The notes under the pieces: generated by a model | What the model saw: the letters and a program-made list of their open reading frames with translations, nothing else | Told to the model about the DNA's origin: nothing | Databases searched by the model: none | Part shown: in pieces, positions 14,602-21,519 of the stretch | Layout of the letters: every line of letters starts with the position of its first letter | Position numbering within the stretch: the first letter of the stretch is position 1 | Assembly (NCBI GenBank): GCA_031371195.1 | Contig: JANMJD010000221.1 | Coordinates: 1-27,609, forward strand | Reading direction: 5' to 3' | Length of the DNA stretch: 27,609 nt | From: JANMJD01 sp031371195 | GTDB lineage: Bacteria > Actinomycetota > Acidimicrobiia > Acidimicrobiales > Ilumatobacteraceae | Made by a program: the position numbers and the translations under genes

Positions 14602-15423
14602 TCAGGGCGCGTCCGGGAGGTTGGTCCAGCCCCTGCCGTCGCGACGGAGGTACCAACCGCTGGCCGCAGTGGTGCCGCCATCGACGGGGACGACGTGGCC
14701 GGTGACCATCCGGGCCATGTCGCCGGCCAGGAACACCACGACGTCGCCGTAGTCGTCGGGTTGGCCCCAACGGCCGAGTGGCATCCAGTGGCGGATCATC
14801 TCGGGGTCGCGACCGCGCAGCATCATCTCGGCCGGTGTCTGCAACGTATCGGCGAGGTCGGGGGCGATGGCGTTGACCCGCACGCCGTCGCGGCCCAACT
14901 CGACGGCGAGGCTCCTGGTGAACGCGTTCACCGCCGCGTTGAACGCCGAGTAGACGGCGTTGTTGGGGATGCCGCGCAACGCCTCGACCGTCGAGACGGT
15001 GACGATCGAGCCCGAGCCTGCGGCGACCATCGTCGGCGCGATGGCACGGCACATCCGAAAGACGTGCTGCAGATTGATCGCGTAGAGCTGATCCCACTGG
15101 TCGTCGGAGGTCGTGACGAACCGGCCGGCGGGCCGGTAGTCGCCGACGTTGTTGACCAGGATGTCGACCCGACCGCCGTCGACGGCTGCGGCCGCAGCAC
15201 CGACCGAGGTGACGGTCGCCGTGGATCGGATATCGCCGGGAGCAGCGATCGCCGAGCCGCCGGCCGCGACGATCTCGTCGACCTTGGCCGTCAGCAGACG
15301 GTCGTTGATGTCGTTGATCACGACCGTCGCCCCGTTGGCCGCCAGGCGCCGCGAGATGCCGCCACCGATACCGGCCGCACCCCCGGTCACAATGGCGATC
15401 CGGCCGCTGAGCAGGTCGTTCAT
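14602..15423 (-). CDS. SDR-family protein with catalytic Lys replaced by Asn
   Basis: A 273-aa Rossmann protein of the classical short-chain dehydrogenase/reductase family. It has TGGAAGIG (13-20) for the dinucleotide, NNVG (91-94, usually NNAG), Ser144 and Tyr158 at catalytic spacing, and a C-terminal GHVVPVDGG. The catalytic YxxxK reads YSAFN: codon 162 is AAC, so the lysine that lowers the Tyr pKa and holds the nicotinamide ribose is missing. D38 after beta-2 (VVINDIN) suggests NAD(H) rather than NADP(H). It follows the DUF2237 gene by 7 nt on the same strand and is probably co-transcribed. Either the chemistry is altered or the protein has another role. Confidence 0.8.
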   Translation of the reverse strand: MNDLLSGRIAIVTGGAAGIGGGISRRLAANGATVVINDINDRLLTAKVDEIVAAGGSAIAAPGDIRSTATVTSVGAAAAAVDGGRVDILVNNVGDYRPAGRFVTTSDDQWDQLYAINLQHVFRMCRAIAPTMVAAGSGSIVTVSTVEALRGIPNNAVYSAFNAAVNAFTRSLAVELGRDGVRVNAIAPDLADTLQTPAEMMLRGRDPEMIRHWMPLGRWGQPDDYGDVVVFLAGDMARMVTGHVVPVDGGTTAASGWYLRRDGRGWTNLPDAP

Positions 15424-15430
15424 AGCCTGT

Positions 15431-15793
15431 TCACGGAGACACGGCGTGGGCGCGTAGCTCGGCCATGGTGACGAACTCCAACGAGTACTGATGGCACGAT
15501 TCCAGGCGCACCGGAGCGGCGAAGCCCGCGTCGTAGGCCTCCTTCCAGCGTGCGGCGCACACGCACCAGTGATCGCCCGGCTGCAACCCGGGGAATCCGT
15601 ACTGCGGCATGGGAGTACTCAAATCGTTGCCCGAGGACTTCGAGAACTGCAAAAACTCCTCGGTCATCTCGACGCACACGGTATGCACTCCGATGTCGTC
15701 GGGACCGGTGTGGCAGAAGCCATCACGGAAGAACCCGGTCATCGGGGCGGTGCAGCAGTCGTCGAGGTCGGTGCCGAGGACGTTGAGAGCCAT
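15431..15793 (-). CDS. DUF2237 family protein
   Basis: A 120-aa soluble protein matching DUF2237 throughout: NVLGTDL..C...PMTGFFRDGFCHTGPDD.G.HTVCVEMTEEFLQFSKSSGNDLSTPMPQYGFPGLQPGDHWCVCAARWKEA. Five cysteines are spread along these conserved blocks. The function of the family is unknown. The ATG at 15793 has a leaderless -10 box 7 nt upstream, and the SDR gene follows in the same direction. It is divergent from the PPOX gene with only 35 bp between start codons. Confidence 0.88.
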   Translation of the reverse strand: MALNVLGTDLDDCCTAPMTGFFRDGFCHTGPDDIGVHTVCVEMTEEFLQFSKSSGNDLSTPMPQYGFPGLQPGDHWCVCAARWKEAYDAGFAAPVRLESCHQYSLEFVTMAELRAHAVSP

Positions 15794-15800
15794 GGTCCGG

Positions 15801-15822
15801 ACGGTAGCTCGCCCAATAGGCT
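15801..15822. promoter_or_regulatory. Back-to-back leaderless -10 boxes (DUF2237 / PPOX)
   Basis: TACCGT on the minus strand (15806-15801) is 7 nt before the DUF2237 ATG. TAGGCT on the plus strand (15817-15822) is 6 nt before the PPOX ATG. The boxes are only 10 bp apart, so two polymerases could hardly bind at once. Confidence 0.5.
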
Positions 15823-15828
15823 GCCGAC

Positions 15829-16212
15829 ATGCTCGATGCCGCGATCAAGGAACTTGCCCAGGGTGCCAACTTCGGAACGCTCTCCGTCCACCTGCCCTCC
15901 GGGGCGATCATGTCGCACGTGATGTGGGTCGACGCCGACGACGACCACATCCTGATCAACACCGAGGTCCATCGGGCCAAGTTCAAGGCGGTCGAGGCCA
16001 ACCCGAGTGTGACGGTCGCCATCTGGGCCGCCGGCAACCCGTACAGCTTCTCCGAGGTGCGTGGCACCGTGGTCGAAACGGTGCGCGGCGACGCGGCACG
16101 GGCCCACATCGACGCCGTCTCGCACAAGTACACCGGGGCCCCCTACGCCGGTGAGGTGGAGAGTGAGCGGGTGATCCTGAAGATCGCCCCGACCCGCCAG
16201 CAGAGCCGCTGA
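15829..16212 (+). CDS. PPOX-class split-barrel protein, probably F420- or FMN-dependent
   Basis: A 127-aa protein with the pyridoxamine-5'-phosphate-oxidase-like split beta-barrel pattern seen in small actinobacterial F420/FMN proteins (Rv1155-like): FGTLSVHLPSGA.MSHVMWVDADDDHILINTEVHRAKFKAVEANPSVTVAIW, then GTVVETV.GD.ARAHID.VSHKYTG.PY. The conserved R/K near TEVHRAKFKA contacts the cofactor phosphate in this family. Proteins of this class reduce unsaturated substrates with F420H2, bind FMN, or only bind cofactor; which applies here cannot be told. It has its own leaderless promoter and is not followed by a same-strand gene. Confidence 0.8.
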   Translation: MLDAAIKELAQGANFGTLSVHLPSGAIMSHVMWVDADDDHILINTEVHRAKFKAVEANPSVTVAIWAAGNPYSFSEVRGTVVETVRGDAARAHIDAVSHKYTGAPYAGEVESERVILKIAPTRQQSR

Positions 16213-16274
16213 CGGCGCGGTTCGGCCCTGGCCCGGGTGTCGGCTGCGTCGTGGAGGTTGTCGGGCCCTCGTAA

Positions 16275-17003
16275 CTACGAGATGCTGACGCCGAGCAGGC
16301 TGCCCACCAGGTACGTCACGCCGCAGGCGATCAACAGGATGACGACCTGACGAAGGGCGGATCGGCTGATCGAGCGTTCGGCAACCTTGCCGATTCCCGC
16401 TCCGACGAAGGCGGCGGCGACCACGCCGATCACCACCGAGGCGAGTTTGGCGCCGTTGCCGGAACCGCCGAACCACGGGATCACCGGGAGCAAGGCACCG
16501 ACGAGGAAGCACACCAGCGAGAGAACCGCTGCCGCCCAGGGGGAGCCGAGCGAGCCCGGATCGACGCCGAGTTCTTCGCGCACGTGGACCGTGAGTGCGG
16601 CTTCGGGAGAACGCATCACCTCGCCGGCGGCGGTGCGGGCGACGTCTCGCGACATACCGTGACCCTCGTAGATCGCCGCCAATTCGGCAGTCTCGGAGCG
16701 CGGGTTGCGGGCGATCTCGCGCCGCTCCACCTCGAGCTCGCGGTTGACCAACTCGTTCTGCGCCGATATCGACACCCATTCGCCGGCGGCCATACTCGCC
16801 GCGCCGGCGACCGCTCCGGCCAGGCCGGCGAGCCGTACGACCGATGGCGCCACCCCCGAGCCGGCGAAGCCGATGACCAGCGAAACGTTGGACACCAGGC
16901 CGTCGCTGACTCCGAAGACGGCGGCGCGGGCCAACCCCCCGGCGACCGACCGGTGCCCGGCGTGGATGTCGGTGAGTTTCGCCGTAACCGGAGGTGTCGT
17001 CAC
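16275..17003 (-). CDS. VIT1/CCC1-family Fe2+/Mn2+ transporter
   Basis: A 242-aa membrane protein of the vacuolar iron transporter family. It starts with the family pattern HRSVAGGLARAAVFGVSDGLVSNVSLVIGF, then a helix with GAASMAAGEWVSISAQNE. A cytosolic, acidic metal-binding helix pair follows (RELEVERREIARN...AELAAIYEGHGMSRDVARTAAGEVM), and three C-terminal hydrophobic helices close it. The conserved acidic residues in the helix pair bind metal in VIT1. In bacteria the protein probably exports Fe2+ or Mn2+ across the cytoplasmic membrane. The GTG at 17003 is supported by a leaderless -10 box 7 nt upstream. Confidence 0.88.
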   Translation of the reverse strand: MTTPPVTAKLTDIHAGHRSVAGGLARAAVFGVSDGLVSNVSLVIGFAGSGVAPSVVRLAGLAGAVAGAASMAAGEWVSISAQNELVNRELEVERREIARNPRSETAELAAIYEGHGMSRDVARTAAGEVMRSPEAALTVHVREELGVDPGSLGSPWAAAVLSLVCFLVGALLPVIPWFGGSGNGAKLASVVIGVVAAAFVGAGIGKVAERSISRSALRQVVILLIACGVTYLVGSLLGVSIS

Positions 17004-17010
17004 CGCCCCG

Positions 17011-17016
17011 ACGATA
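17011..17016 (-). promoter_or_regulatory. Leaderless -10 box of the VIT transporter gene
   Basis: TATCGT on the minus strand, 7 nt before the GTG at 17003. Confidence 0.5.
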
Positions 17017-17047
17017 CCTGGATCGTTCGGGCCGCTTACTTGGGCTC

Positions 17048-17074
17048 GATCAGACTGCCTTGACGGTCTTGATC
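17048..17074 (-). terminator. Bulged hairpin at the end of the DUF2090 gene
   Basis: GATCAGAC (17048-17055) can pair with GTCTTGATC (17066-17074), leaving one bulged base, and the stem includes part of the DUF2090 stop codon. No T tract follows, so the assignment is weak. It would end the leftward sugar operon before the VIT gene. Confidence 0.35.
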
Positions 17075-17927
17075 AGACCGTTCGCCAGGTCTCGATCAAG
17101 CCGAGATACCGCTGGGCGATCTCGGTCGTCGCCGTCGCGCGGTCGATCTCGCCCCGAAGATGGGCCTGCATCGCGGTCTGCCACAGCGTCTTGCCGATGG
17201 CGAAGCCGCAGAACGTCGGCACGGTCCGGGCCGCATTCAGCCAACCCTGGGCGCGCTCCAATGTCGTACCCCGTCCAAGGACGACAGCGCCGACATCACT
17301 GCTCCTCCCCCCGGCGGTGATCGCCGCGGCGACCGACGCACACGAGGCGGCATCGTCGAGACCTTCGACTTTCCAGAGGTCGGGCTGGGCTCCGGCGGCG
17401 CGGATCTGCGCGACCGCCTCGACCATCAGCTCGGCCCGCGCCGATGACGGTTCGCGCGCCGGGGTGAGGAACTCGATGATCAAGCGACGATCGTGGGCCC
17501 GCATCCAACCCGACAACGTGGCGAGGAGTTCGCCCTGGCGGCCGTTGAGCGGTGCGTCGCCGTGCGGATCCCACCGCACGAGCACCTTGATGGCATCGGG
17601 ATCGAACCGTTCGATGTGTTCGCCGAAGGCGTCTCCATATTCGAACGCCAACTCGGCCCGCCCGGACGCCTCGACCGGCATCACCACCTGCGCCCCGAGC
17701 GCACGGGCCGCGCCGACGAAGTCTGTGCCGTACTGCTCGTCGACCAGAATTGCTGCACCCGCCGTCCGGCCCCCGGACCGAAGCGTCTCGAACGCCTGCT
17801 CGAAACCGTCGAAGAGCAGCGACTTCGCGCTCACGATGGCGGCCGGGTCGGTCGAGCCCACCAGGCGGCGGAATGACTCGCGATGGTCGAAGGCGAACAG
17901 GAACCACGGGTCAGGCGTCGACGACAT
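17073..17927 (-). CDS. DUF2090 class I aldolase-like protein
   Basis: A 284-aa TIM-barrel protein resembling the DUF2090 domain found fused to IolC kinases and, more distantly, LacD/YihT class I aldolases. It has LFAFDHRESF at residues 10-19, IKVLVRWDP at 113-121, and DLWKVEG at 183-189, whose Lys186 is the likely Schiff-base lysine. The expected reaction is cleavage of a phosphorylated keto sugar to a triose phosphate and a second fragment; the exact substrate is inferred only from context. The ATG at 17927 lies inside the end of the DeoR gene (17-nt overlap), so it is the last gene of the ATPase-DeoR-aldolase operon. No kinase is in the window. A tagatose-type or sulfosugar-type substrate are both possible. 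Confidence 0.65.
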   Translation of the reverse strand: MSSTPDPWFLFAFDHRESFRRLVGSTDPAAIVSAKSLLFDGFEQAFETLRSGGRTAGAAILVDEQYGTDFVGAARALGAQVVMPVEASGRAELAFEYGDAFGEHIERFDPDAIKVLVRWDPHGDAPLNGRQGELLATLSGWMRAHDRRLIIEFLTPAREPSSARAELMVEAVAQIRAAGAQPDLWKVEGLDDAASCASVAAAITAGGRSSDVGAVVLGRGTTLERAQGWLNAARTVPTFCGFAIGKTLWQTAMQAHLRGEIDRATATTEIAQRYLGLIETWRTV

Positions 17928-18696
17928 GTACTTCCACCCCGGCTCGTTGGATGGCCTCGAGCGCCTCGGCGTCAGCATTCTGCGACGTGATCAGGGTGTG
18001 GACCGCGCTGATCGGGGCGATGCGGGCCAGGGTGATCCGGCCGATCTTCGAGCTGTCGCAGACGACGATCACCTTGCGGGCCTGGCCCACGAGCACGGCG
18101 TTGGTGTGGGCTTCGACCTCGTCGTGGGTGGAGATCCCTCCGGTGGCGCTGATCCCGTCGACGCCGACGAAGGCAACCTCGATATTGAGGCTGGCCAACG
18201 TCCGTTCGGCCATCGGCCCGACCAGTTCGTAGCTCTGAGCGCGGGCCACCCCTCCGGTGACGATCACCTTCGTGCGCGGGCGTACGGCGAGGCGCGTAGC
18301 GATGTTGAGGGCATTGGTCACGACGGTGATGTCGCTGCGGTCGGCGAGACACTTGGCGACCTCGGTCGTCGTTGTCCCGCCGGTCAAGGCGACCACCGCA
18401 CCACCGGACGGGATGCGACGGGCCGCCTCTCGGGCGATCATCCGCTTGGCCTCGCGGGCCTGGCCGTCGCGGTATCGCAGCGGCAGCTCATAGGCCACGT
18501 TCTCGGCCAACGCGCCACCGTGCGTGCGGGCGAGGAGCTTCTGCTCCTCGAGCATCTGCAGGTCGCGACGGATCGTGGCCAGGGAGACGTCGTACCGGCC
18601 GGCCAGCTCGACGACACTCAGACTGTGGTTCTCGGCCAGCAGATCGAGCACCCCCGAGATCCGGTCCGCCCTCCGGATGGTGCGTCGCTCGCTCAC
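17911..18696 (-). CDS. DeoR-family transcriptional regulator
   Basis: A 261-aa sugar regulator. The N-terminal winged helix holds the DeoR recognition pattern RISGVLDLLAENHSLSVVELAGRYDVSLATIRRDLQMLEEQ, and HGGA follows as in the family. The C-terminal domain has the phosphosugar-binding pattern VALTGGTTTTEVAK and VVTNALNIATRL. Such proteins usually repress sugar catabolic genes until a sugar phosphate binds. The GTG at 18696 overlaps the stop of the ATPase gene (GTGA), which fixes the start; the longer open frame upstream is only the ATPase gene in another frame. Likely targets are the two divergent promoters at 19992-20032 and 22628-22683. Confidence 0.85.
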   Translation of the reverse strand: MSERRTIRRADRISGVLDLLAENHSLSVVELAGRYDVSLATIRRDLQMLEEQKLLARTHGGALAENVAYELPLRYRDGQAREAKRMIAREAARRIPSGGAVVALTGGTTTTEVAKCLADRSDITVVTNALNIATRLAVRPRTKVIVTGGVARAQSYELVGPMAERTLASLNIEVAFVGVDGISATGGISTHDEVEAHTNAVLVGQARKVIVVCDSSKIGRITLARIAPISAVHTLITSQNADAEALEAIQRAGVEVHVVDA

Positions 18697-19883
18697 CGGG
18701 CGCCGCCGTCCACCGGGTCGAAGAAGTGCATGCGATCGGCATCGATGGCCAACGTCAGCCGGTCTCCGGGCCGGACGTCGGTGCGTCCGTCGATACGGGC
18801 GGTGAACTGGGCCCGATCCTCGTCGGCGAACAACCCGACCTGGTCGTCGCCGGTCTCGGCGTGCAGGGCATCGAGCACCTCGGCGCTCACCTTGGGGGCG
18901 TCGAGGAGGAACAGGACCATCGTCTCGGAGCCCAGCTCCTCCACGGTGAGCGCGGTGATCTCGACACGCGGCCAGTGGTCCGGCGCCCGATCGGCGAGAG
19001 CGAAGTCGGTCGGGCGGATGCCGACGATCACGTCGTGTGGCCGGCCATCCAGACGGCTGGCCAATCGGCTGGGCAATCGGTCGGCCAATCGGTCGGCGAC
19101 GAGCGGCAGCCGCCACGACCCGGCGTGCACGACGTCGCCATCGGCTGTTCCGCCGACCAGGTTCATCGACGGGGAACCGATGAACGCCCCGACGAACAGG
19201 TTGACCGGATGGTCGAACAACGTCTTGGGTGAGTCGCACTGCTGGATGACGCCGTCGCGCATCACCGCCACGCGTGTACCCAAGGTCATCGCTTCCACCT
19301 GGTCGTGGGTGACGTACACCGTGGTGACTCCGAAGCGCTGGTGGAGTTTGGTCAGTTCGGCCCGCATCGTCACCCGCAGCTTGGCGTCGAGGTTCGACAG
19401 CGGCTCGTCCATCAGGAACGCCTGCGGCTGGCGCACGATGGCCCGGCCCATCGCCACGCGCTGGCGTTGCCCGCCCGAGAGGGCGTTCGGCTTGCGCTGG
19501 AGCAGCGTGTCGAGGCCGAGGATTCGGGCGGCGTCGGCGACGCGGGCCGATCGCTCGGCCGCGGGCACCTTGCGCATCCGCAGACCGAACTCCAGATTCT
19601 CGGCGACGGTCTTATGGGGGTACAGGGCGTAGTTCTGGAAGACCATCGCCATGTCGCGCTCTTGAGGACCCTGCTCGGTCACATCGAGCCCACCGAGCCA
19701 GATGCGACCACCATCGATCTCCTCGAGGCCCGCCAGGCTGCGTAGCATCGTCGATTTGCCGCACCCGGAGGGGCCGACGAGCACCATGAACTCGCCATCG
19801 GCGATCTCGAGGCTGACGTCGTCGAGCGCACGGACCCCACCGGGAAAGACCCGGCTGACCCGTTCGACGGTGATCGACGCCAC
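18693..19883 (-). CDS. ugpC: Carbohydrate ABC transporter ATPase, UgpC/MsmK type
   Basis: The 396-aa ATPase that energises CUT1 sugar importers. Walker A GPSGCGKST is at 37-45, followed by Q-loop VFQNYALYPHKTV, signature LSGGQRQRVAMGRAIV from 135, Walker B with Glu160 and D-loop SNLDAKLR. The C-terminal third is the TOBE/MalK-like regulatory domain ending in MHFFDP. The start is forced: an in-frame TAG directly precedes the GTG at 19883, and GAGGGGG sits 7 nt upstream. The permeases and binding proteins it should serve lie 7 kb away on the other strand, so the importer is split over two transcripts. A repeat of four RL-containing tetrapeptides, LADRLPSRLASRLDGR, interrupts the TOBE region. 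Confidence 0.88.
   Translation of the reverse strand: MASITVERVSRVFPGGVRALDDVSLEIADGEFMVLVGPSGCGKSTMLRSLAGLEEIDGGRIWLGGLDVTEQGPQERDMAMVFQNYALYPHKTVAENLEFGLRMRKVPAAERSARVADAARILGLDTLLQRKPNALSGGQRQRVAMGRAIVRQPQAFLMDEPLSNLDAKLRVTMRAELTKLHQRFGVTTVYVTHDQVEAMTLGTRVAVMRDGVIQQCDSPKTLFDHPVNLFVGAFIGSPSMNLVGGTADGDVVHAGSWRLPLVADRLADRLPSRLASRLDGRPHDVIVGIRPTDFALADRAPDHWPRVEITALTVEELGSETMVLFLLDAPKVSAEVLDALHAETGDDQVGLFADEDRAQFTARIDGRTDVRPGDRLTLAIDADRMHFFDPVDGGAR
19054..19101 (-). repeat. 12-bp tandem repeat inside the UgpC gene
   Basis: Four imperfect 12-bp units (CGGCTGGCCAAT, CGGCTGGGCAAT, CGGTCGGCCAAT, CGGTCGGCGACG) encode RL-containing tetrapeptide units in the regulatory domain. The length keeps the frame, so copy number could change without breaking the gene. 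Confidence 0.6.
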
Positions 19884-19896
19884 CTAGATACCCCCT

Positions 19897-19956
19897 CGAA
19901 CCGTCGACGTCCACATCGACTCCGACGTCGATACCAACGTCGACAGCAACGTCGAC
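19897..19956. repeat. Five 12-bp GTCGAC units before the UgpC start
   Basis: Five consecutive 12-bp units end in GTCGAC or a one-base variant (ATCGAC, GTCGAT); the last two are ACCAACGTCGAC and AGCAACGTCGAC. They lie directly upstream of the UgpC ribosome-binding site. An in-frame stop shows they are not part of the ATPase. They may be a regulator array or simple slippage repeats. Confidence 0.55.
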
Positions 19957-19991
19957 ACGGCCAACGGACGGACGAGACGGAGTGCGCGTTT

Positions 19992-20032
19992 CGCGCAAGA
20001 ACGTTGCACGATGTTGCACGGTAAACGAGAAT
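19992..20032 (+). promoter_or_regulatory. Promoter and candidate DeoR operator of the GH4 gene
   Basis: TTGCAC (20004-20009) and GAGAAT (20027-20032) are 17 nt apart, and the -10 box is 7 nt before the ATG, so the gene is probably leaderless. The motif TTGCRCG occurs three times: inverted as CGCGCAA (19992-19998), then TTGCACG at 20004 and again at 20014, inside the spacer. The first two form a near-perfect dyad around AACGT. A hairpin TGCGCG-TTT-CGCGCA (19983-19997) abuts it. Confidence 0.5.
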
Positions 20033-20039
20033 TGCCGCC

Positions 20040-21344
20040 ATGGCAACCATCACCTTCGTCGGCGCCGGTTCGGTGGTCTTCACCAAGGACCTGCTCGGCG
20101 ACCTGTTCAGCTTCCCCGAACTGCACGGCTCGACGATCCGGCTCCACGACAACAACCCCGATCGGCTGGAGACGGCGACGGCGATGGCCCGCTGGACGGC
20201 GGCCCAATGCGGCGCCTCGGCGGTGATCGAGGCCCATGCCGATCGGCGCGCCGCGCTCGACGGGGCCGACTACGTGCTCAACATGGTGCAGGTCGGCATG
20301 TTCGATTCGACCTGCACCGACCTGCGGATCCCGGCGAAGTACGGCGTCACCCAGACCATCGGCGACACGCTCGGCATCGGCGGCATCTTCCGGGCGCTGC
20401 GCACGTTCCCGGTGCTGCAGGGCATCGGCGATGACATGGCTGCGGTGTCCAATCCCAATGCCTGGCTGCTCAACTACACCAACCCGATGGCGATGAACAT
20501 CTGGTACACGTACGCCGCAACCCCGATCCGCAACGTGGTCGGGCTGTGCCACTCGATCCAACACACCACTCATACGCTGGCCGAACTCGTCGGTGTGCCG
20601 TTCGACGAGGTCACCTTTCACGGCGCCGGGGTCAATCATCAGGCGTGGATCCTGCGGTTCGAGCACTTCGGTGAGGACCTGTATCCCCGCCTGGCGGCGT
20701 TGATCGAGGCCGATCCGGAGCTGCAACGCCGCGTGCGGGTCGAGATGTATCGCCGGTTCGGCTACTTCCCCACCGAGTCGTCGGAGCATTCGGCCGAGTA
20801 CCTGCCGTACTTTCTCAAGCGTCCTGAGCTGGTCGAACGGTTTCGGTTGATCCCCAACGAATACATCGACCGGAGCATCGAGACACTCAAGGAGTACGAC
20901 GAGATCAAAGCGACGCTGGCTGCCGGACAGGACTTCGAGATCGAGCGCAGCCTGGAATACGCCATTCAGATCGTGCATTCGATCGAGACGGGAACGCCCC
21001 GAGTCGTCTACGGCAACGTTCGCAACCAGGGCCTGATCACCAACCTCCCCGAGGACTGCTGCGTCGAAGTGCCGTGCCTGGTCGACCGGACCGGTCTGAC
21101 CCCGACCGTCGTGGGCGACCTACCGGTGCAGCTCGCCGCGCTGAACCGCACATTCGTCAACGTTGGCGAGCTGACCGTCCAGGCGGCGATCACCGGCGAC
21201 CCGCGGCTCGTCCGTCAGGCGGCGATGCTCGATCCCAATACGTCGTCGGTGTTGTCGATCGACGAGATCTGGCAGTTGTGCGACGAGTTGACCGTCGCCC
21301 ATGGCGATCTGCTGCCCGAAGCTCTGCGCGTGACTCTGGGCTGA
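20040..21344 (+). CDS. melA: GH4 glycosidase, alpha-galactosidase (MelA) type
   Basis: A 434-aa NAD+- and Mn2+-dependent glycosidase of family GH4, which works by oxidation at C3, elimination and re-reduction rather than by two carboxylates. The N-terminal Rossmann segment is ITFVGAGSVVFTKDLLGDL, NYTNPM is at 145-150, and the metal-binding subgroup motif CHSI is at 170-173. GVNHQAW is at 197-203 (His200 as metal ligand), and RFGYFPTESSEHSAEYLPY follows. In GH4, CHSV-like motifs mark alpha-galactosidases, CHE alpha-glucosidases, and CDMP/CNxP the phospho-glycosidases; the CHSI here and an ABC rather than PTS importer favour an unphosphorylated alpha-galactoside. It is full length and divergent from the UgpC operon. 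Confidence 0.85.
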   Translation: MATITFVGAGSVVFTKDLLGDLFSFPELHGSTIRLHDNNPDRLETATAMARWTAAQCGASAVIEAHADRRAALDGADYVLNMVQVGMFDSTCTDLRIPAKYGVTQTIGDTLGIGGIFRALRTFPVLQGIGDDMAAVSNPNAWLLNYTNPMAMNIWYTYAATPIRNVVGLCHSIQHTTHTLAELVGVPFDEVTFHGAGVNHQAWILRFEHFGEDLYPRLAALIEADPELQRRVRVEMYRRFGYFPTESSEHSAEYLPYFLKRPELVERFRLIPNEYIDRSIETLKEYDEIKATLAAGQDFEIERSLEYAIQIVHSIETGTPRVVYGNVRNQGLITNLPEDCCVEVPCLVDRTGLTPTVVGDLPVQLAALNRTFVNVGELTVQAAITGDPRLVRQAAMLDPNTSSVLSIDEIWQLCDELTVAHGDLLPEALRVTLG

Positions 21345-21365
21345 CGGCGACGGGGATGGCCGAGT

Positions 21366-21430
21366 GGCGCGTGCCCGGGCGGCGCGTGCCCGTCCGGCTG
21401 CGCGGGCTCGTCCGGCTGCGGCGGGCTCGT
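21366..21430. repeat. GC-rich tandem repeats after the GH4 gene
   Basis: GGCGCGTGCCCG occurs at 21366-21377 and 21381-21392, TCCGGCTGCG at 21393-21402 and 21411-21420, and CGGGCTCGT at 21403-21411 and 21422-21430. The repeats are non-coding as far as I can tell and lead straight into the hairpin that follows. Confidence 0.55.
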
Positions 21431-21476
21431 TCTTGTCGCGCCCCGGTGCGTCGACGTCGCCGAGGCGCGACAAGAA
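21430..21476. terminator. Long hairpin between convergent GH4 and amidohydrolase genes
   Basis: TTCTTGTCGCGCC (21430-21442) and GGCGCGACAAGAA (21464-21476) are a perfect 13-bp inverted repeat. After one mismatch the stem goes on for 5 more pairs (CGGTG/CGCCG, one GU). There is no T tract on either side, so it may be a U-independent bidirectional terminator or an mRNA 3'-end stabiliser. Confidence 0.65.
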
Positions 21477-21519
21477 GCGCACGGCATCCGACACCGCCCG
21501 TCGGTCGGCCGCGGTTCGG

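Noticed and set aside
16268..16281. CTCGTAACTACGAG as terminator of the VIT gene
   Set aside because: The stem is only 6 bp with a 2-nt loop and includes the stop codon, so it is too weak to call.
18697..19239. N-terminal extension of the DeoR protein
   Set aside because: It overlaps the UgpC gene in another frame; the GTGA overlap at 18693-18696 and the DeoR motif position fix the start.
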